From the NCBI GenBank assembly GCA_963755395.1, contig CAVWJJ010000002.1, positions 1,612,001 through 1,676,000 of the forward strand: 64,000 bases of DNA, written 5' to 3'. Numbering within the stretch: the stretch's first letter is position 1; each line of letters begins with the position of its first letter. The notes beneath the pieces are model-generated. The model did not search any database and had not been told where the DNA came from. It saw nothing but the letters and a program-made list of their open reading frames with translations. Source of the stretch: DAHVFK01 sp963755395. Lineage in GTDB: Bacteria > Pseudomonadota > Gammaproteobacteria > Burkholderiales > SG8-39. Positions 9,472-17,463 of this stretch are shown here, piece by piece. A program made the translations under genes and the position numbers.

Positions 9472-10036
9472 CTTGCGCGTGTGCGGCGTGGACGAGGCGG
9501 GCAGAGGCCCGATCGCAGGACCGGTCTATGCCGCCGCGGTAATACTCGATTCGGCGCGACCGATAGAAGGGCTTGCAGACTCCAAGCTGCTCACGCCCGC
9601 GCGGCGGGAGCACCTGGCGGAGGAAATCCGCGCCTTGGCCAGCGCCTGGTCGGTGGCTAGCGCGAGCGTAGAAGAAATAGACAGCATGAACATCCTGCAG
9701 GCGACCTTGCTGGCCATGCGGCGTGCGGTGGAGGCGCTGGCGCCGCCCGCCAATGAAGCGTGGATAGACGGCAACCGCTGCCCGAAACTGTCCGGCTGCG
9801 CGGTGCGGGCGATCGTCGGCGGCGACAGGCTGCATCCGGTCATCTCCGCCGCGTCGATCCTCGCCAAGACTGAGCGGGACGCGGAGATGCGCCGTCTGCA
9901 CCTTTGTCACCCCCAGTACGGCCTCGACCGCCACAAGGGCTATCCTACCCGTGAACATCTCGCGCTACTGGAGCGCTTCGGCGTATGCGAGATTTACCGC
10001 CGTTCGTTCTCGCCGGTTCGCCGGCTGCTCGAATGA
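9464..10036 (+). CDS. rnhB: Ribonuclease HII
   Basis: Endonuclease that removes RNA embedded in DNA, including single ribonucleotides. The catalytic DEAG motif is at residues 10-13 (GVDEAGRGPIAG), and the conserved later acidic positions appear in WIDGNRCP and ILAKTERD. At 190 residues it is a standard RnhB. The start lies inside lpxB, and its stop overlaps the next gene by ATGA, so it belongs to the lipid A operon transcript as in other betaproteobacteria. Confidence 0.95.
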   Translation: MPSLRVCGVDEAGRGPIAGPVYAAAVILDSARPIEGLADSKLLTPARREHLAEEIRALASAWSVASASVEEIDSMNILQATLLAMRRAVEALAPPANEAWIDGNRCPKLSGCAVRAIVGGDRLHPVISAASILAKTERDAEMRRLHLCHPQYGLDRHKGYPTREHLALLERFGVCEIYRRSFSPVRRLLE

Positions 10037-10827
10037 GCGGCCTGCGTTCGCGCGCCAATCCGCGGGTTCGCCGCTGGCAGCGGCTGGTGCGCGATGCGCG
10101 CGCACGACGCAGCGAGCGCTGTACGCTAATCGAGGGTCCGCACCTGGTCGCGGCCTACCTGGCGCAGGGGAGGTTACCCAAGGCGCTGCTGGTAAGCGAG
10201 GATGGATTGCGGCGTGCCGAGGTGGCGCTTCTGCTGCAGCGCGCAGCGATTGAGCCCGTGCTGCTGTCGGATTCCGTTTTCCGTTCGATCGCGGACACAG
10301 AAGCGCCGACGGGCATTGCAGCCGAAATCGAGCTAGGCGAGGGCGGGAACCGACTTCAGGAGTCGTCGGGTTGCGTCTTTCTGGAGGGCATCCAGGACGC
10401 GGGCAACGTCGGGACCATTATCCGCAGCTGCGCGGCCTTCGCTGTCGGCGACGTGGTGCTGGCAAAAGGCTGCGCCGATCCGTGGTCGCCGAAAGCGCTG
10501 CGAGCGGGCATGGGAGGGCACTTCGCTCTAGGCGTGGCGGAGGGCGAGGACCTTGCGGCCGCGATCGAGCGCTTCGGCGGCAAGACGATCTGCGCTGTCG
10601 TGCGCGGCGGCTTGCCCTTGCACGAGCTGGATTTGAGCGGCCGCCTGGGTTGGATTTTCGGCAGCGAGGGGCAGGGCGTCAGTGAGGTGTTGGCCAAGCG
10701 CGCGACGCATCGCGTAACGATTCCGATGGCGGTCGGGGCGGAATCGTTGAACGTGGCCGCGGCCGCGGCGATCTGTTTGTACGAAGCCTGCCGGCAGCAG
10801 CTCAGTAGAGATGACGCTCCATCCTGA
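10033..10827 (+). CDS. TrmH/SpoU family RNA 2'-O-methyltransferase
   Basis: A SPOUT-fold methyltransferase, probably acting on rRNA or tRNA ribose. The N-terminal part (about residues 1-95) looks like the substrate-binding domain seen before SpoU domains. The three SPOUT motifs then follow: GIQDAGNVGTIIRS, IFGSEGQGVS and IPMAVGAESLNVAAA, which form the knotted SAM site. The ATG at 10033 overlaps the rnhB stop (ATGA); an upstream ATG at 9985 exists but lies within rnhB. The last 26 bases overlap the convergent ppsR gene. The exact RNA target cannot be told from sequence. Confidence 0.88.
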   Translation: MSGLRSRANPRVRRWQRLVRDARARRSERCTLIEGPHLVAAYLAQGRLPKALLVSEDGLRRAEVALLLQRAAIEPVLLSDSVFRSIADTEAPTGIAAEIELGEGGNRLQESSGCVFLEGIQDAGNVGTIIRSCAAFAVGDVVLAKGCADPWSPKALRAGMGGHFALGVAEGEDLAAAIERFGGKTICAVVRGGLPLHELDLSGRLGWIFGSEGQGVSEVLAKRATHRVTIPMAVGAESLNVAAAAAICLYEACRQQLSRDDAPS

Positions 10828-11626
10828 GCTCGCGTAGGATCGTAGTCGCGATCTCTTCGATTGATTTTGCGGTGGAGTCGATCCATCGGATGCCCTCGCG
10901 GTGCATGAGGATTTCGGCCTGCTCTACCTCGTAGCGGCAGTTCTCCAGGTCGGCGTACTTGCTGTTCGGTCGACGGGATCCCCTGATCTCCGTCAGGCGC
11001 TCGGGCGCAATGCTCAGCCCGAACAGCTTGGACTTTCGAGTGCGCAGCGCCCGCGGCAGCTGTTTGCGGTCGAAGTCCTCCGGGATGAGCGGGTAATTGG
11101 CGGCCTTGACACCGAATTGCAGCGCAAGATACAGGCAGGTGGGGGTCTTGCCGCTGCGGGACACGCCGACCAGGATCACGTCGGCCTGGTCGATTTCCAG
11201 TTCGGTCGCGCCATCGTCGTGCGCCATGGCGTAGTTGATCGCCTCGATGCGGTCATAGTAGTTCTGCGTGTTCTTGGCACTGTGCGAGCGGCCAATGGTG
11301 TGGCTCGAGGGCAGGCCGAGGCCCGCTTCCAGCGGGCCAATGAATGTTTCGAAGAAATCGAGGCACAACGCGTTGGCCTTACGCAGTACTTCTCGTACGT
11401 CGTTGTTGACCAGGGTCGAAAACACGACCGGCTGTCCATTGCCCTTGGACGCTTCCTGCTCGATGCGGGCGAGGCACTCCTGTGCCTTGTCTACGCTATC
11501 AATGAACGACAGAGTGACTTGGTCGAAGTCGGTACCCTCGAACTGCGTCAAAAGACTGTGCCCGAGCATCTGGGCGGTGATGCCGGTTCCGTCGGAAACG
11601 AAAAATACGGTGCGTCTGGCGGTCAT
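10802..11626 (-). CDS. ppsR: PEP synthase regulatory protein (kinase/pyrophosphorylase, DUF299)
   Basis: Bifunctional regulator that inactivates PEP synthase by ADP-dependent phosphorylation of an active-site threonine and reactivates it by Pi-dependent dephosphorylation. The protein opens with VFFVSDGTGITAQ and has the P-loop-like VGVSRSGKTPTCLYL. The ATG at 11626 gives 274 residues; longer frames upstream have no family match. It is divergent from its target ppsA, which starts 99 bases away, so the pair can be controlled from one region. Its 3' end overlaps the methyltransferase gene by 26 bases on the opposite strand. Confidence 0.93.
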   Translation of the reverse strand: MTARRTVFFVSDGTGITAQMLGHSLLTQFEGTDFDQVTLSFIDSVDKAQECLARIEQEASKGNGQPVVFSTLVNNDVREVLRKANALCLDFFETFIGPLEAGLGLPSSHTIGRSHSAKNTQNYYDRIEAINYAMAHDDGATELEIDQADVILVGVSRSGKTPTCLYLALQFGVKAANYPLIPEDFDRKQLPRALRTRKSKLFGLSIAPERLTEIRGSRRPNSKYADLENCRYEVEQAEILMHREGIRWIDSTAKSIEEIATTILRELRMERHLY

Positions 11627-11677
11627 CGCGGAGGGCGGACTGGCGCAGTTTGTGCTGCGCGTGATCAAGCGAGTCGA

Positions 11678-11683
11678 TAAAAT
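11678..11683 (+). promoter_or_regulatory. Possible -10 element for ppsA
   Basis: TAAAAT lies 43 bases upstream of the ppsA start in the 99-bp divergent ppsR/ppsA region. The same TAAAAT-type hexamer is found ahead of mltG and efp in this window. No convincing -35 hexamer is placed 16-18 bases upstream, so this is tentative. Confidence 0.3.
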
Positions 11684-11725
11684 AGGGACTTTACCCGTGC
11701 GCGGCAACCACGAGGGAGCAAGATC

Positions 11726-14128
11726 GTGTACATGGCTTGGCTGAAGGATCTGCGAATGACCGACCTGGACCAGGTCGGAGGCAAGAACGCATCGCTAGGA
11801 GAGATGATCGGTGGCCTGGCGCAGGCGGGAATCGTCGTTCCCGGCGGCTTTGCGACCACCGCGCAGGCCTATCGCGATTTTCTCGCTGCCAACGGGCTTG
11901 ACCAGCGAATTGCCGATCGTTTGAAAGAGCTCGATTCGAGCGATGTCAAAGCGCTTGCGAAGTCTGGCGCAGAAATTCGGTCCTGGATCGAATCGGCACC
12001 ATTTCCCGCACCAATTGAGAAGGCGATTAGATCTTATTATCAGCAGCTTATAGACTCAATTTCGAGTGACACATCATTTGCAATCCGCTCCTCGGCGACG
12101 GCCGAAGATCTACCCGATGCGTCGTTCGCCGGACAGCAGGAAACATTCCTGAACATCCGCGGCATCGACAACGTGCTGGACGCAATCCGGCAGGTCTTCG
12201 CCTCGCTGTACAACGATCGCGCGATTTCCTATCGGGTTCATCACGGCTTCGCCGCCACCGACGTCGCCCTCTCGGCAGCGGTACAGCAAATGGTGCGTAG
12301 CGACCTGGCAGCCAGCGGCGTAATGTTTACGCTCGACACCGAGTCCGGGTTTCCCGGCGTCGTCTTCATCACCAGCTCCTATGGTCTGGGTGAAATGGTC
12401 GTCCAGGGTGCAGTGAATCCGGACGAGTTCTACGTCCACAAGCCGATGCTCGAGCAAGGCCGTCCGGCAATTGTTCGCCGCGGACTCGGATCCAAGCGGC
12501 AGAAAATGGTGTTCGGGGACGGAGAGTCGGCGGGTCGCTCTACCCTGGTTGTGGAAGTGCCGGCGGCAGACCGCGACCGATTCTCGCTCGAGGACGAGGA
12601 CGTGCTGCAACTGGCGCGTTACGCGGTGGCAATCGAAAAGCACTACAAGAGAGCGATGGATATTGAGTGGGCTCGGGACGGAGGGGACGGAAAGCTTTAC
12701 GTTCTGCAGGCGCGGCCCGAGACGGTGAGGTCGCGTAAGGGCGCTGCGAGCGAGCGTTTCACGCTCAAGGGACGCTCAAAGGTACTTGTCAGCGGTCGTG
12801 CTATCGGGCACAAGATCGGCGTCGGTGAGGTACGACTGGTCGCCGATGCGTCGAAAATGTCGCTCGTGAAGAAGGGCGACGTGCTGGTCACCGACATGAC
12901 CGATCCCAATTGGGAGCCGGTGATGAAGCTTGCTTCCGCGATCGTGACAAATCGCGGCGGACGTACCTGCCACGCCGCGATCATTGCGCGCGAGCTTGGC
13001 ATCCCGGCCGTGGTCGGCTGCAGCGACGCGACCGAGCGCCTCAAAGCAGGCAAGCAAGTGACAGTTTCGTGCGCCGAAGGCGATACCGGCAACGTCTACG
13101 ACGGCGCGTTGCCGTTTGAGGTATCGAGCAAGGAGCTGGGGGAAATGCCCAAGATACCGGTGAAGATCGCGATGAACGTTGGCAATCCCCAGCTCGCGTT
13201 CGATTTCGCGCAACTGCCGAGCGCCGGAGTCGGCCTCGCCAGGCTCGAATTCGTGATCAACAACGAGATCGGTGTTCACCCGCGCGCCTGCCTGGAATAT
13301 CCGGACTTGCCGGCGGATTTGAAGGCGAAGGTGGAGACCGCGGCGCGCGGTTACCCCGACCCCAAGGCGTTCTTCAGCGAGAAGCTGGTCGAGGGTGTCG
13401 CGACGATCGGCGCCGCGTTCTGGCCCAAGCCGGTGATCGTGCGTCTGTCCGATTTCAAATCGAACGAGTACAAGAAGCTGATCGGCGGTCAGCGCTACGA
13501 GCCGGACGAGGAGAATCCGATGCTCGGTTTTCGCGGCGCCTCGCGTTACGTCGCGTCGAGCTTCCGTGGCTGCTTTGAGCTCGAATGCGCTGCGATGCGC
13601 AAGGTGCGCGACGAAATCGGCCTGACCAACGTGGAGCTCATGGTGCCGTTCGTGCGCACGCTGAGCGAAGCGAGGCAAGTCATCGACCTTCTCGCAGCGA
13701 ACGGACTCAAGCGGGGCGTCAACGGGCTGCGCATCGTGATGATGTGCGAGCTGCCCTCGAACTCCGTTCTGGCGGACCAGTTCCTGGAATATTTCGACGG
13801 TTTTTCGATCGGCTCGAACGACATGACGCAGCTCACGCTCGGCCTCGACCGTGACTCAGGCCTGGTTGCGGAAATCTTCGATGAACGCGACCCGGCAGTG
13901 AAGGCGATGCTTTCGATGGCCATACGCGCCTGCCGCAAGCAGGGCAAGTACGTCGGCATCTGCGGTCAGGGGCCGTCAGACCACCCTGACCTCGCGCGCT
14001 GGCTGATGGAGGAGGGGATTGAAAGCCTGTCGCTGAATCCGGATACCGTCGTGTCGACCTGGCTTTCCCTTGCCGAGCAGCACAGTTCACCGAACCTGCC
14101 GCATAAGGCGCGGCCGACCATCGCTTGA
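11726..14128 (+). CDS. ppsA: Phosphoenolpyruvate synthase
   Basis: Converts pyruvate, ATP and water to PEP, AMP and Pi for gluconeogenesis. The N-terminal ATP-grasp domain (residues 1-330) contains KNASLGEM and the SSATAEDLPDASFAGQQ region. The swivelling phosphohistidine domain carries GGRTCHAAI with His416. The C-terminal PEP-binding barrel ends with GSNDMTQLTLG and GICGQGPSD. At 800 residues the length is normal. I took GTG at 11726, which has GAGGGAG about eight bases upstream; an ATG at 11732 is the alternative. The divergent ppsR is its dedicated regulator. Confidence 0.95.
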   Translation: MYMAWLKDLRMTDLDQVGGKNASLGEMIGGLAQAGIVVPGGFATTAQAYRDFLAANGLDQRIADRLKELDSSDVKALAKSGAEIRSWIESAPFPAPIEKAIRSYYQQLIDSISSDTSFAIRSSATAEDLPDASFAGQQETFLNIRGIDNVLDAIRQVFASLYNDRAISYRVHHGFAATDVALSAAVQQMVRSDLAASGVMFTLDTESGFPGVVFITSSYGLGEMVVQGAVNPDEFYVHKPMLEQGRPAIVRRGLGSKRQKMVFGDGESAGRSTLVVEVPAADRDRFSLEDEDVLQLARYAVAIEKHYKRAMDIEWARDGGDGKLYVLQARPETVRSRKGAASERFTLKGRSKVLVSGRAIGHKIGVGEVRLVADASKMSLVKKGDVLVTDMTDPNWEPVMKLASAIVTNRGGRTCHAAIIARELGIPAVVGCSDATERLKAGKQVTVSCAEGDTGNVYDGALPFEVSSKELGEMPKIPVKIAMNVGNPQLAFDFAQLPSAGVGLARLEFVINNEIGVHPRACLEYPDLPADLKAKVETAARGYPDPKAFFSEKLVEGVATIGAAFWPKPVIVRLSDFKSNEYKKLIGGQRYEPDEENPMLGFRGASRYVASSFRGCFELECAAMRKVRDEIGLTNVELMVPFVRTLSEARQVIDLLAANGLKRGVNGLRIVMMCELPSNSVLADQFLEYFDGFSIGSNDMTQLTLGLDRDSGLVAEIFDERDPAVKAMLSMAIRACRKQGKYVGICGQGPSDHPDLARWLMEEGIESLSLNPDTVVSTWLSLAEQHSSPNLPHKARPTIA

Positions 14129-14140
14129 GGGAGGATTGCC

Positions 14141-14587
14141 TCAGGAGCGGCTGCGCAAAAGCCTCTGCTTGTCGCGCTCCCATTCGCGATCGCGTTCTGC
14201 CGCACGCTTGTCGTGCTTGAGCTTGCCGCGCCCCAGCGCGACCTCGAGCTTGATGCGGCCCTTCTTGTAATGCATGTCCAGCGGGATCAGGGTATAGCCG
14301 CGCTGCTCGACCTTGCCGATCAGGCGCTGGACCTCTTCCGCATGCATGAGCAACTTGCGGCTGCGGGTGGGATCCGGCACGAAGTGCGTCGATACGGTGG
14401 CAAGCGGGCTGATGTGCGCGCCAGTCAGCCACAACGCGCCGTTGCGGACCAGCACGTACGCGTCGCCGAGTTGCACCCGGCCCGCGCGGATTGCCTTGAC
14501 CTCCCATCCTTCCAGGACAAGGCCGGCTTCATACCGTTCCTCGACAAAGTAGTCGTGAAACGCCTTGCGGTTCTGGGCAATCGACAT
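14141..14587 (-). CDS. smpB: SsrA-binding protein SmpB
   Basis: Binds tmRNA and delivers it to stalled ribosomes for trans-translation. The start MSIAQNRKAFHDYF, the core GLVLEGWEVKAIRAG and the basic C-terminal tail (DREWERDKQRLLRSRS) are diagnostic. The ATG at 14587 gives 148 residues, typical for the family. It is convergent with ppsA (12-base gap) and divergent from ratA (44-base gap). The smpB/ratA/ratB grouping is widely conserved in beta- and gammaproteobacteria. Confidence 0.95.
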   Translation of the reverse strand: MSIAQNRKAFHDYFVEERYEAGLVLEGWEVKAIRAGRVQLGDAYVLVRNGALWLTGAHISPLATVSTHFVPDPTRSRKLLMHAEEVQRLIGKVEQRGYTLIPLDMHYKKGRIKLEVALGRGKLKHDKRAAERDREWERDKQRLLRSRS

Positions 14588-14631
14588 GAGTGTGCACCGG
14601 TGCGGGCGCTGATTGTAGCAGCGGAGCGGAC

Positions 14632-15081
14632 ATGGCTTTGAAGCGGACGGCGCGCTCTGCCATCGTCGAGCATTCCACGGCAGAGGTCTACGCGCTCGTT
14701 GACGATATCGAATCCTATCCCGAGTTCCTGCCCTGGTGCCGGGACGCGAGGGTGCTCCAGCGCGAACCAAGGCGGACCGTAGCAACGCTCACCGTCGGCG
14801 TGCGAGGCGTCAGGCAGTCGTTCACGACCGAGAACGCAAATCGTCCCGGAGAAGCAATTCATCTGCGGCTGGTGGAAGGGCCGTTCAGGAGCTTCTCGGC
14901 TGCTTGGCGCTTTACCCCGCTGGGTGAGTACGCGGCACGGATAGAATTTTCGATGGAGTACGAATTTTCGAACAAAGTACTGGCCAAAATGCTCGAACCG
15001 CTGTTCGACCGGATTGCCGATACGATGGTGACGGCATTCAGTCGCAGGGCGGACCGGCTCCATGGAAAAGCTGCGGGTTGA
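14632..15081 (+). CDS. ratA: RatA/COQ10-like START-domain protein
   Basis: A 149-residue protein of the SRPBCC/START fold. It is homologous to E. coli RatA (reported to inhibit 70S ribosome association) and to eukaryotic Coq10 (ubiquinone binding). Visible family features are the IVEHSTAEVYALVDDIESYPEFLPWC opening, shown here only by its key pieces HSTAEVY and YPEFLPWC, the central GPFRSF and the C-terminal amphipathic helix FDRIADTMV. The ATG at 14632 was chosen because it follows a GGAG box. It overlaps ratB by 20 bases. The biochemical role remains uncertain. Confidence 0.88.
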   Translation: MALKRTARSAIVEHSTAEVYALVDDIESYPEFLPWCRDARVLQREPRRTVATLTVGVRGVRQSFTTENANRPGEAIHLRLVEGPFRSFSAAWRFTPLGEYAARIEFSMEYEFSNKVLAKMLEPLFDRIADTMVTAFSRRADRLHGKAAG

Positions 15082-15340
15082 GGTCGTCTATGCGCTGCCG
15101 GGGGTGCAGCACGTGCGGAGTGTTAGCCTGGCTCCGGGGGCCACCGTTGCCGACGCAATTGAAGCCTCGGGCATTCGTGTACGGCACCCCGAAATAGACC
15201 TCGCCCGCCAGGCCGTCGGGATCTTCGGCCGCAGAGTTCGGCTGAATCAGCACCTGCGCCAGGATGACCGGATAGAGATCTATCGCACGCTTGTCGCCGA
15301 CCCGAAATCCTCGCGCCGGCGGCGCGCCGCTAGGCGCTAG
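15062..15340 (+). CDS. ratB: RnfH/RatB family ubiquitin-fold protein
   Basis: A 92-residue beta-grasp protein of the RnfH (UPF0125) family. It has the typical opening VEVVYALPGVQHV, the GATVADAIEASGI segment and DRIEIYRTLVADPK near the end. The C-terminus is very basic (KSSRRRRAARR). The first 20 bases lie within ratA, indicating translational coupling. Function is not established; in other bacteria family members sit beside rnf genes or ratA. It is convergent with the DUF4124 gene four bases away. Confidence 0.87.
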   Translation: MEKLRVEVVYALPGVQHVRSVSLAPGATVADAIEASGIRVRHPEIDLARQAVGIFGRRVRLNQHLRQDDRIEIYRTLVADPKSSRRRRAARR

Positions 15341-15344
15341 CCGG

Positions 15345-15830
15345 CTACTTGCACCACTGGCTGACCGATTCGCGTGCCCTGGCTGTGTCCTGCGCCCGCT
15401 GGGCATCGCTGATGAAGTAGCGCTCGCCGTTGCTGTCCACCTGCGCAATCCGTTGCCCGCTCTCCAGGGTTTGCAGCGATTGTCGTGCGGTTTCGCAGTT
15501 GGCCTTTTTCTCCGCTGCCTCCCGGCGCTCCTTGTCCGCCTTGGCCGCGGCGTCCTGCGCTTCCTTCATGCGGCGACGGAATTCGAGCTCCTGCTCGGCT
15601 GGCGTCAACGGGCCCCGCTTGGCCTCGCTCCCGCTACCGGTATCCTGGGCCGGCGCGGGCGCGGCGGGACCGGCCGGGACGACGTCACGCAAAGGCGTCG
15701 CCTTGACCCCTGGCGGGGGCGTGTCTCCATAGCCGATGTGCCCGCCGCTGTCCACCCACCTGTAAGCCTGGGCGTGCACGGTTCCGGACGCCGCCGCCGC
15801 CGCAAGGGCGATCCACATGCATCGCTTCAT
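15345..15830 (-). CDS. DUF4124 domain-containing exported protein
   Basis: A 161-residue protein with an N-terminal signal peptide (MKRCMWIALAAAAASG, cleavage near VHA-QA). A short DUF4124 motif follows, with YRWVDSGGHIGYGDTPPPG at residues 23-41. The middle is low-complexity Ala/Pro, and a charged, Glu/Lys-rich coiled-coil stretch covers about residues 85-125. The ATG at 15830 is preceded by a strong AGGAGAG box. Such proteins are common in betaproteobacteria next to guaB and are predicted periplasmic. No enzymatic motif is visible and function is unknown. Confidence 0.85.
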   Translation of the reverse strand: MKRCMWIALAAAAASGTVHAQAYRWVDSGGHIGYGDTPPPGVKATPLRDVVPAGPAAPAPAQDTGSGSEAKRGPLTPAEQELEFRRRMKEAQDAAAKADKERREAAEKKANCETARQSLQTLESGQRIAQVDSNGERYFISDAQRAQDTARARESVSQWCK

Positions 15831-15962
15831 GCTCTCTCCTCGTGCCTCAGTCGTGGCGACGCGCTCGCGTACCGCCCCGCGACACATTGACGGTATCGAC
15901 TTTCAGGGTGGTCGTCAAACGCCGCCGCTCCCTCGTGAACTAATTCCGCTGCGGGCCTCGCG

Positions 15963-15968
15963 TATAAT
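15963..15968 (+). promoter_or_regulatory. -10 element upstream of guaB
   Basis: A perfect TATAAT lies 28 bases before the guaB ATG, followed by an AAGGA ribosome site at 15983-15987. The -35 region is weak (no close TTGACA match 16-18 bases upstream), which would fit regulation by an activator or simple divergence. Confidence 0.45.
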
Positions 15969-15995
15969 GCGTTTTTGCGAGAAAGGAAGCCTTAA

Positions 15996-17456
15996 ATGCG
16001 CGTCATCCAGAAGGCGCTGACCTTCGACGACGTTCTCCTTCTTCCCGCCCACTCGCGCGTCTTGCCGCGCGATGTTTCCCTCAAGACCCGTCTTACCCGT
16101 GCGCTCGAGCTGAACATTCCGCTCGTGTCCGCGGCTATGGACACCGTGACGGAAGCGCGCCTGGCGATCGCTATCGCGCAGGAAGGCGGGATCGGAATTG
16201 TGCACAAGAACCTGACGCCAAAGGCCCAGGCAGCCGAAGTGGCCAAAGTAAAACGGTTTGAATCCGGCGTGCTGCGCGATCCGATGACGGTAACGCCCGA
16301 GATGACGGTGCGCGACGTGATCGCGCTTCAGCAGCAGCACAAGATCTCGGGCTTCCCGGTCCTCAAGGGCGACAAAGTTGTGGGGATCGTGACCAATCGC
16401 GACCTGCGCTTCGAGGCGAAGCTCGACCAGCAGATCAAATCGATCATGACGCCGCAGCGCAAGCTGATCACGGTACGCGACGGCGCCAGTCGCGACGACG
16501 CGATGCAGCTCATGCACAAGCACAGGCTGGAACGCGTGCTCGTGGTCGACGAGGATTTCCGCCTGAAAGGGTTGGTGACGGTCAAAGACATCCTGAAAGA
16601 GAGCGAGAACCCCAATGCCTGCAAGGACCCGAGCGGGAAGCTGCGCGTGGGAGCCGCGGTTGGCGTCGGAGAGGGCACCGAACAGCGCGTCGAGATGCTG
16701 ATCGAGGCGGGCGCCGACGTGCTGGTGGTGGATACGGCGCACGGCCATGCGCAGGGCGTACTGGACCGTGTTCAATGGATCAAGAAGAACTTCCCGTCTG
16801 TCCAGGTGGTGGGCGGCAACATCGGCACCGGAGACGGCGCAAAAGCGCTTGTCGACCACGGCGCAGACGGGGTCAAGGTCGGAATCGGACCGGGGTCGAT
16901 CTGCACCACCCGCATCGTCGCAGGCGTGGGGGTACCGCAGATCACGGCCATCCAGAACGTGGCGGACGCGCTCAGGGGCGGTGACGTACCGCTGATTGCC
17001 GACGGCGGGGTGCGCTACTCGGGGGACGTCGCCAAGGCGCTTGCCGCCGGGGCACACACGGTGATGCTGGGCTCGCTGTTCGCCGGCACCGAGGAGGCGC
17101 CGGGTGAAATCGAGCTTTACCAGGGTCGGTCCTACAAGTCCTATCGGGGTATGGGGTCGCTGGGCGCGATGCAGAAAGGCGCCGCCGACCGGTACTTCCA
17201 GGACTCCGAAATGAACGTGGACAAGCTGGTACCCGAAGGAGTCGAGGGTCGGGTGCCTTACAAGGGCACGGCGATCTGGGTCGTGCAGCAGCTCCTTGGC
17301 GGAGTACGAGCGAGCATGGGCTACACCGGCTGCGCAACGGTGGACGAGCTGCGAACCAAGGCGCATTTCGTCGAGATCACCTCGGCCGGCGTGCGCGAAT
17401 CGCACGTGCACGACGTGCAGATCGTCAAGGAAGCGCCAAACTACCGGGTCGAATGA
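15996..17456 (+). CDS. guaB: IMP dehydrogenase
   Basis: Oxidises IMP to XMP with NAD+, the committed step of GMP synthesis. The TIM barrel starts with ALTFDDVLLLPAHS. A pair of CBS domains is inserted at about residues 95-205. The catalytic loop GPGSICTTR places the active cysteine at residue 303, and the mobile flap appears as YRGMGSLGAM. The 486-residue length is normal. A TATAAT box and AAGGA site precede it. guaA follows after seven bases, so both steps of IMP-to-GMP conversion are on one transcript. Confidence 0.97.
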   Translation: MRVIQKALTFDDVLLLPAHSRVLPRDVSLKTRLTRALELNIPLVSAAMDTVTEARLAIAIAQEGGIGIVHKNLTPKAQAAEVAKVKRFESGVLRDPMTVTPEMTVRDVIALQQQHKISGFPVLKGDKVVGIVTNRDLRFEAKLDQQIKSIMTPQRKLITVRDGASRDDAMQLMHKHRLERVLVVDEDFRLKGLVTVKDILKESENPNACKDPSGKLRVGAAVGVGEGTEQRVEMLIEAGADVLVVDTAHGHAQGVLDRVQWIKKNFPSVQVVGGNIGTGDGAKALVDHGADGVKVGIGPGSICTTRIVAGVGVPQITAIQNVADALRGGDVPLIADGGVRYSGDVAKALAAGAHTVMLGSLFAGTEEAPGEIELYQGRSYKSYRGMGSLGAMQKGAADRYFQDSEMNVDKLVPEGVEGRVPYKGTAIWVVQQLLGGVRASMGYTGCATVDELRTKAHFVEITSAGVRESHVHDVQIVKEAPNYRVE

Positions 17457-17463
17457 GAACAGG

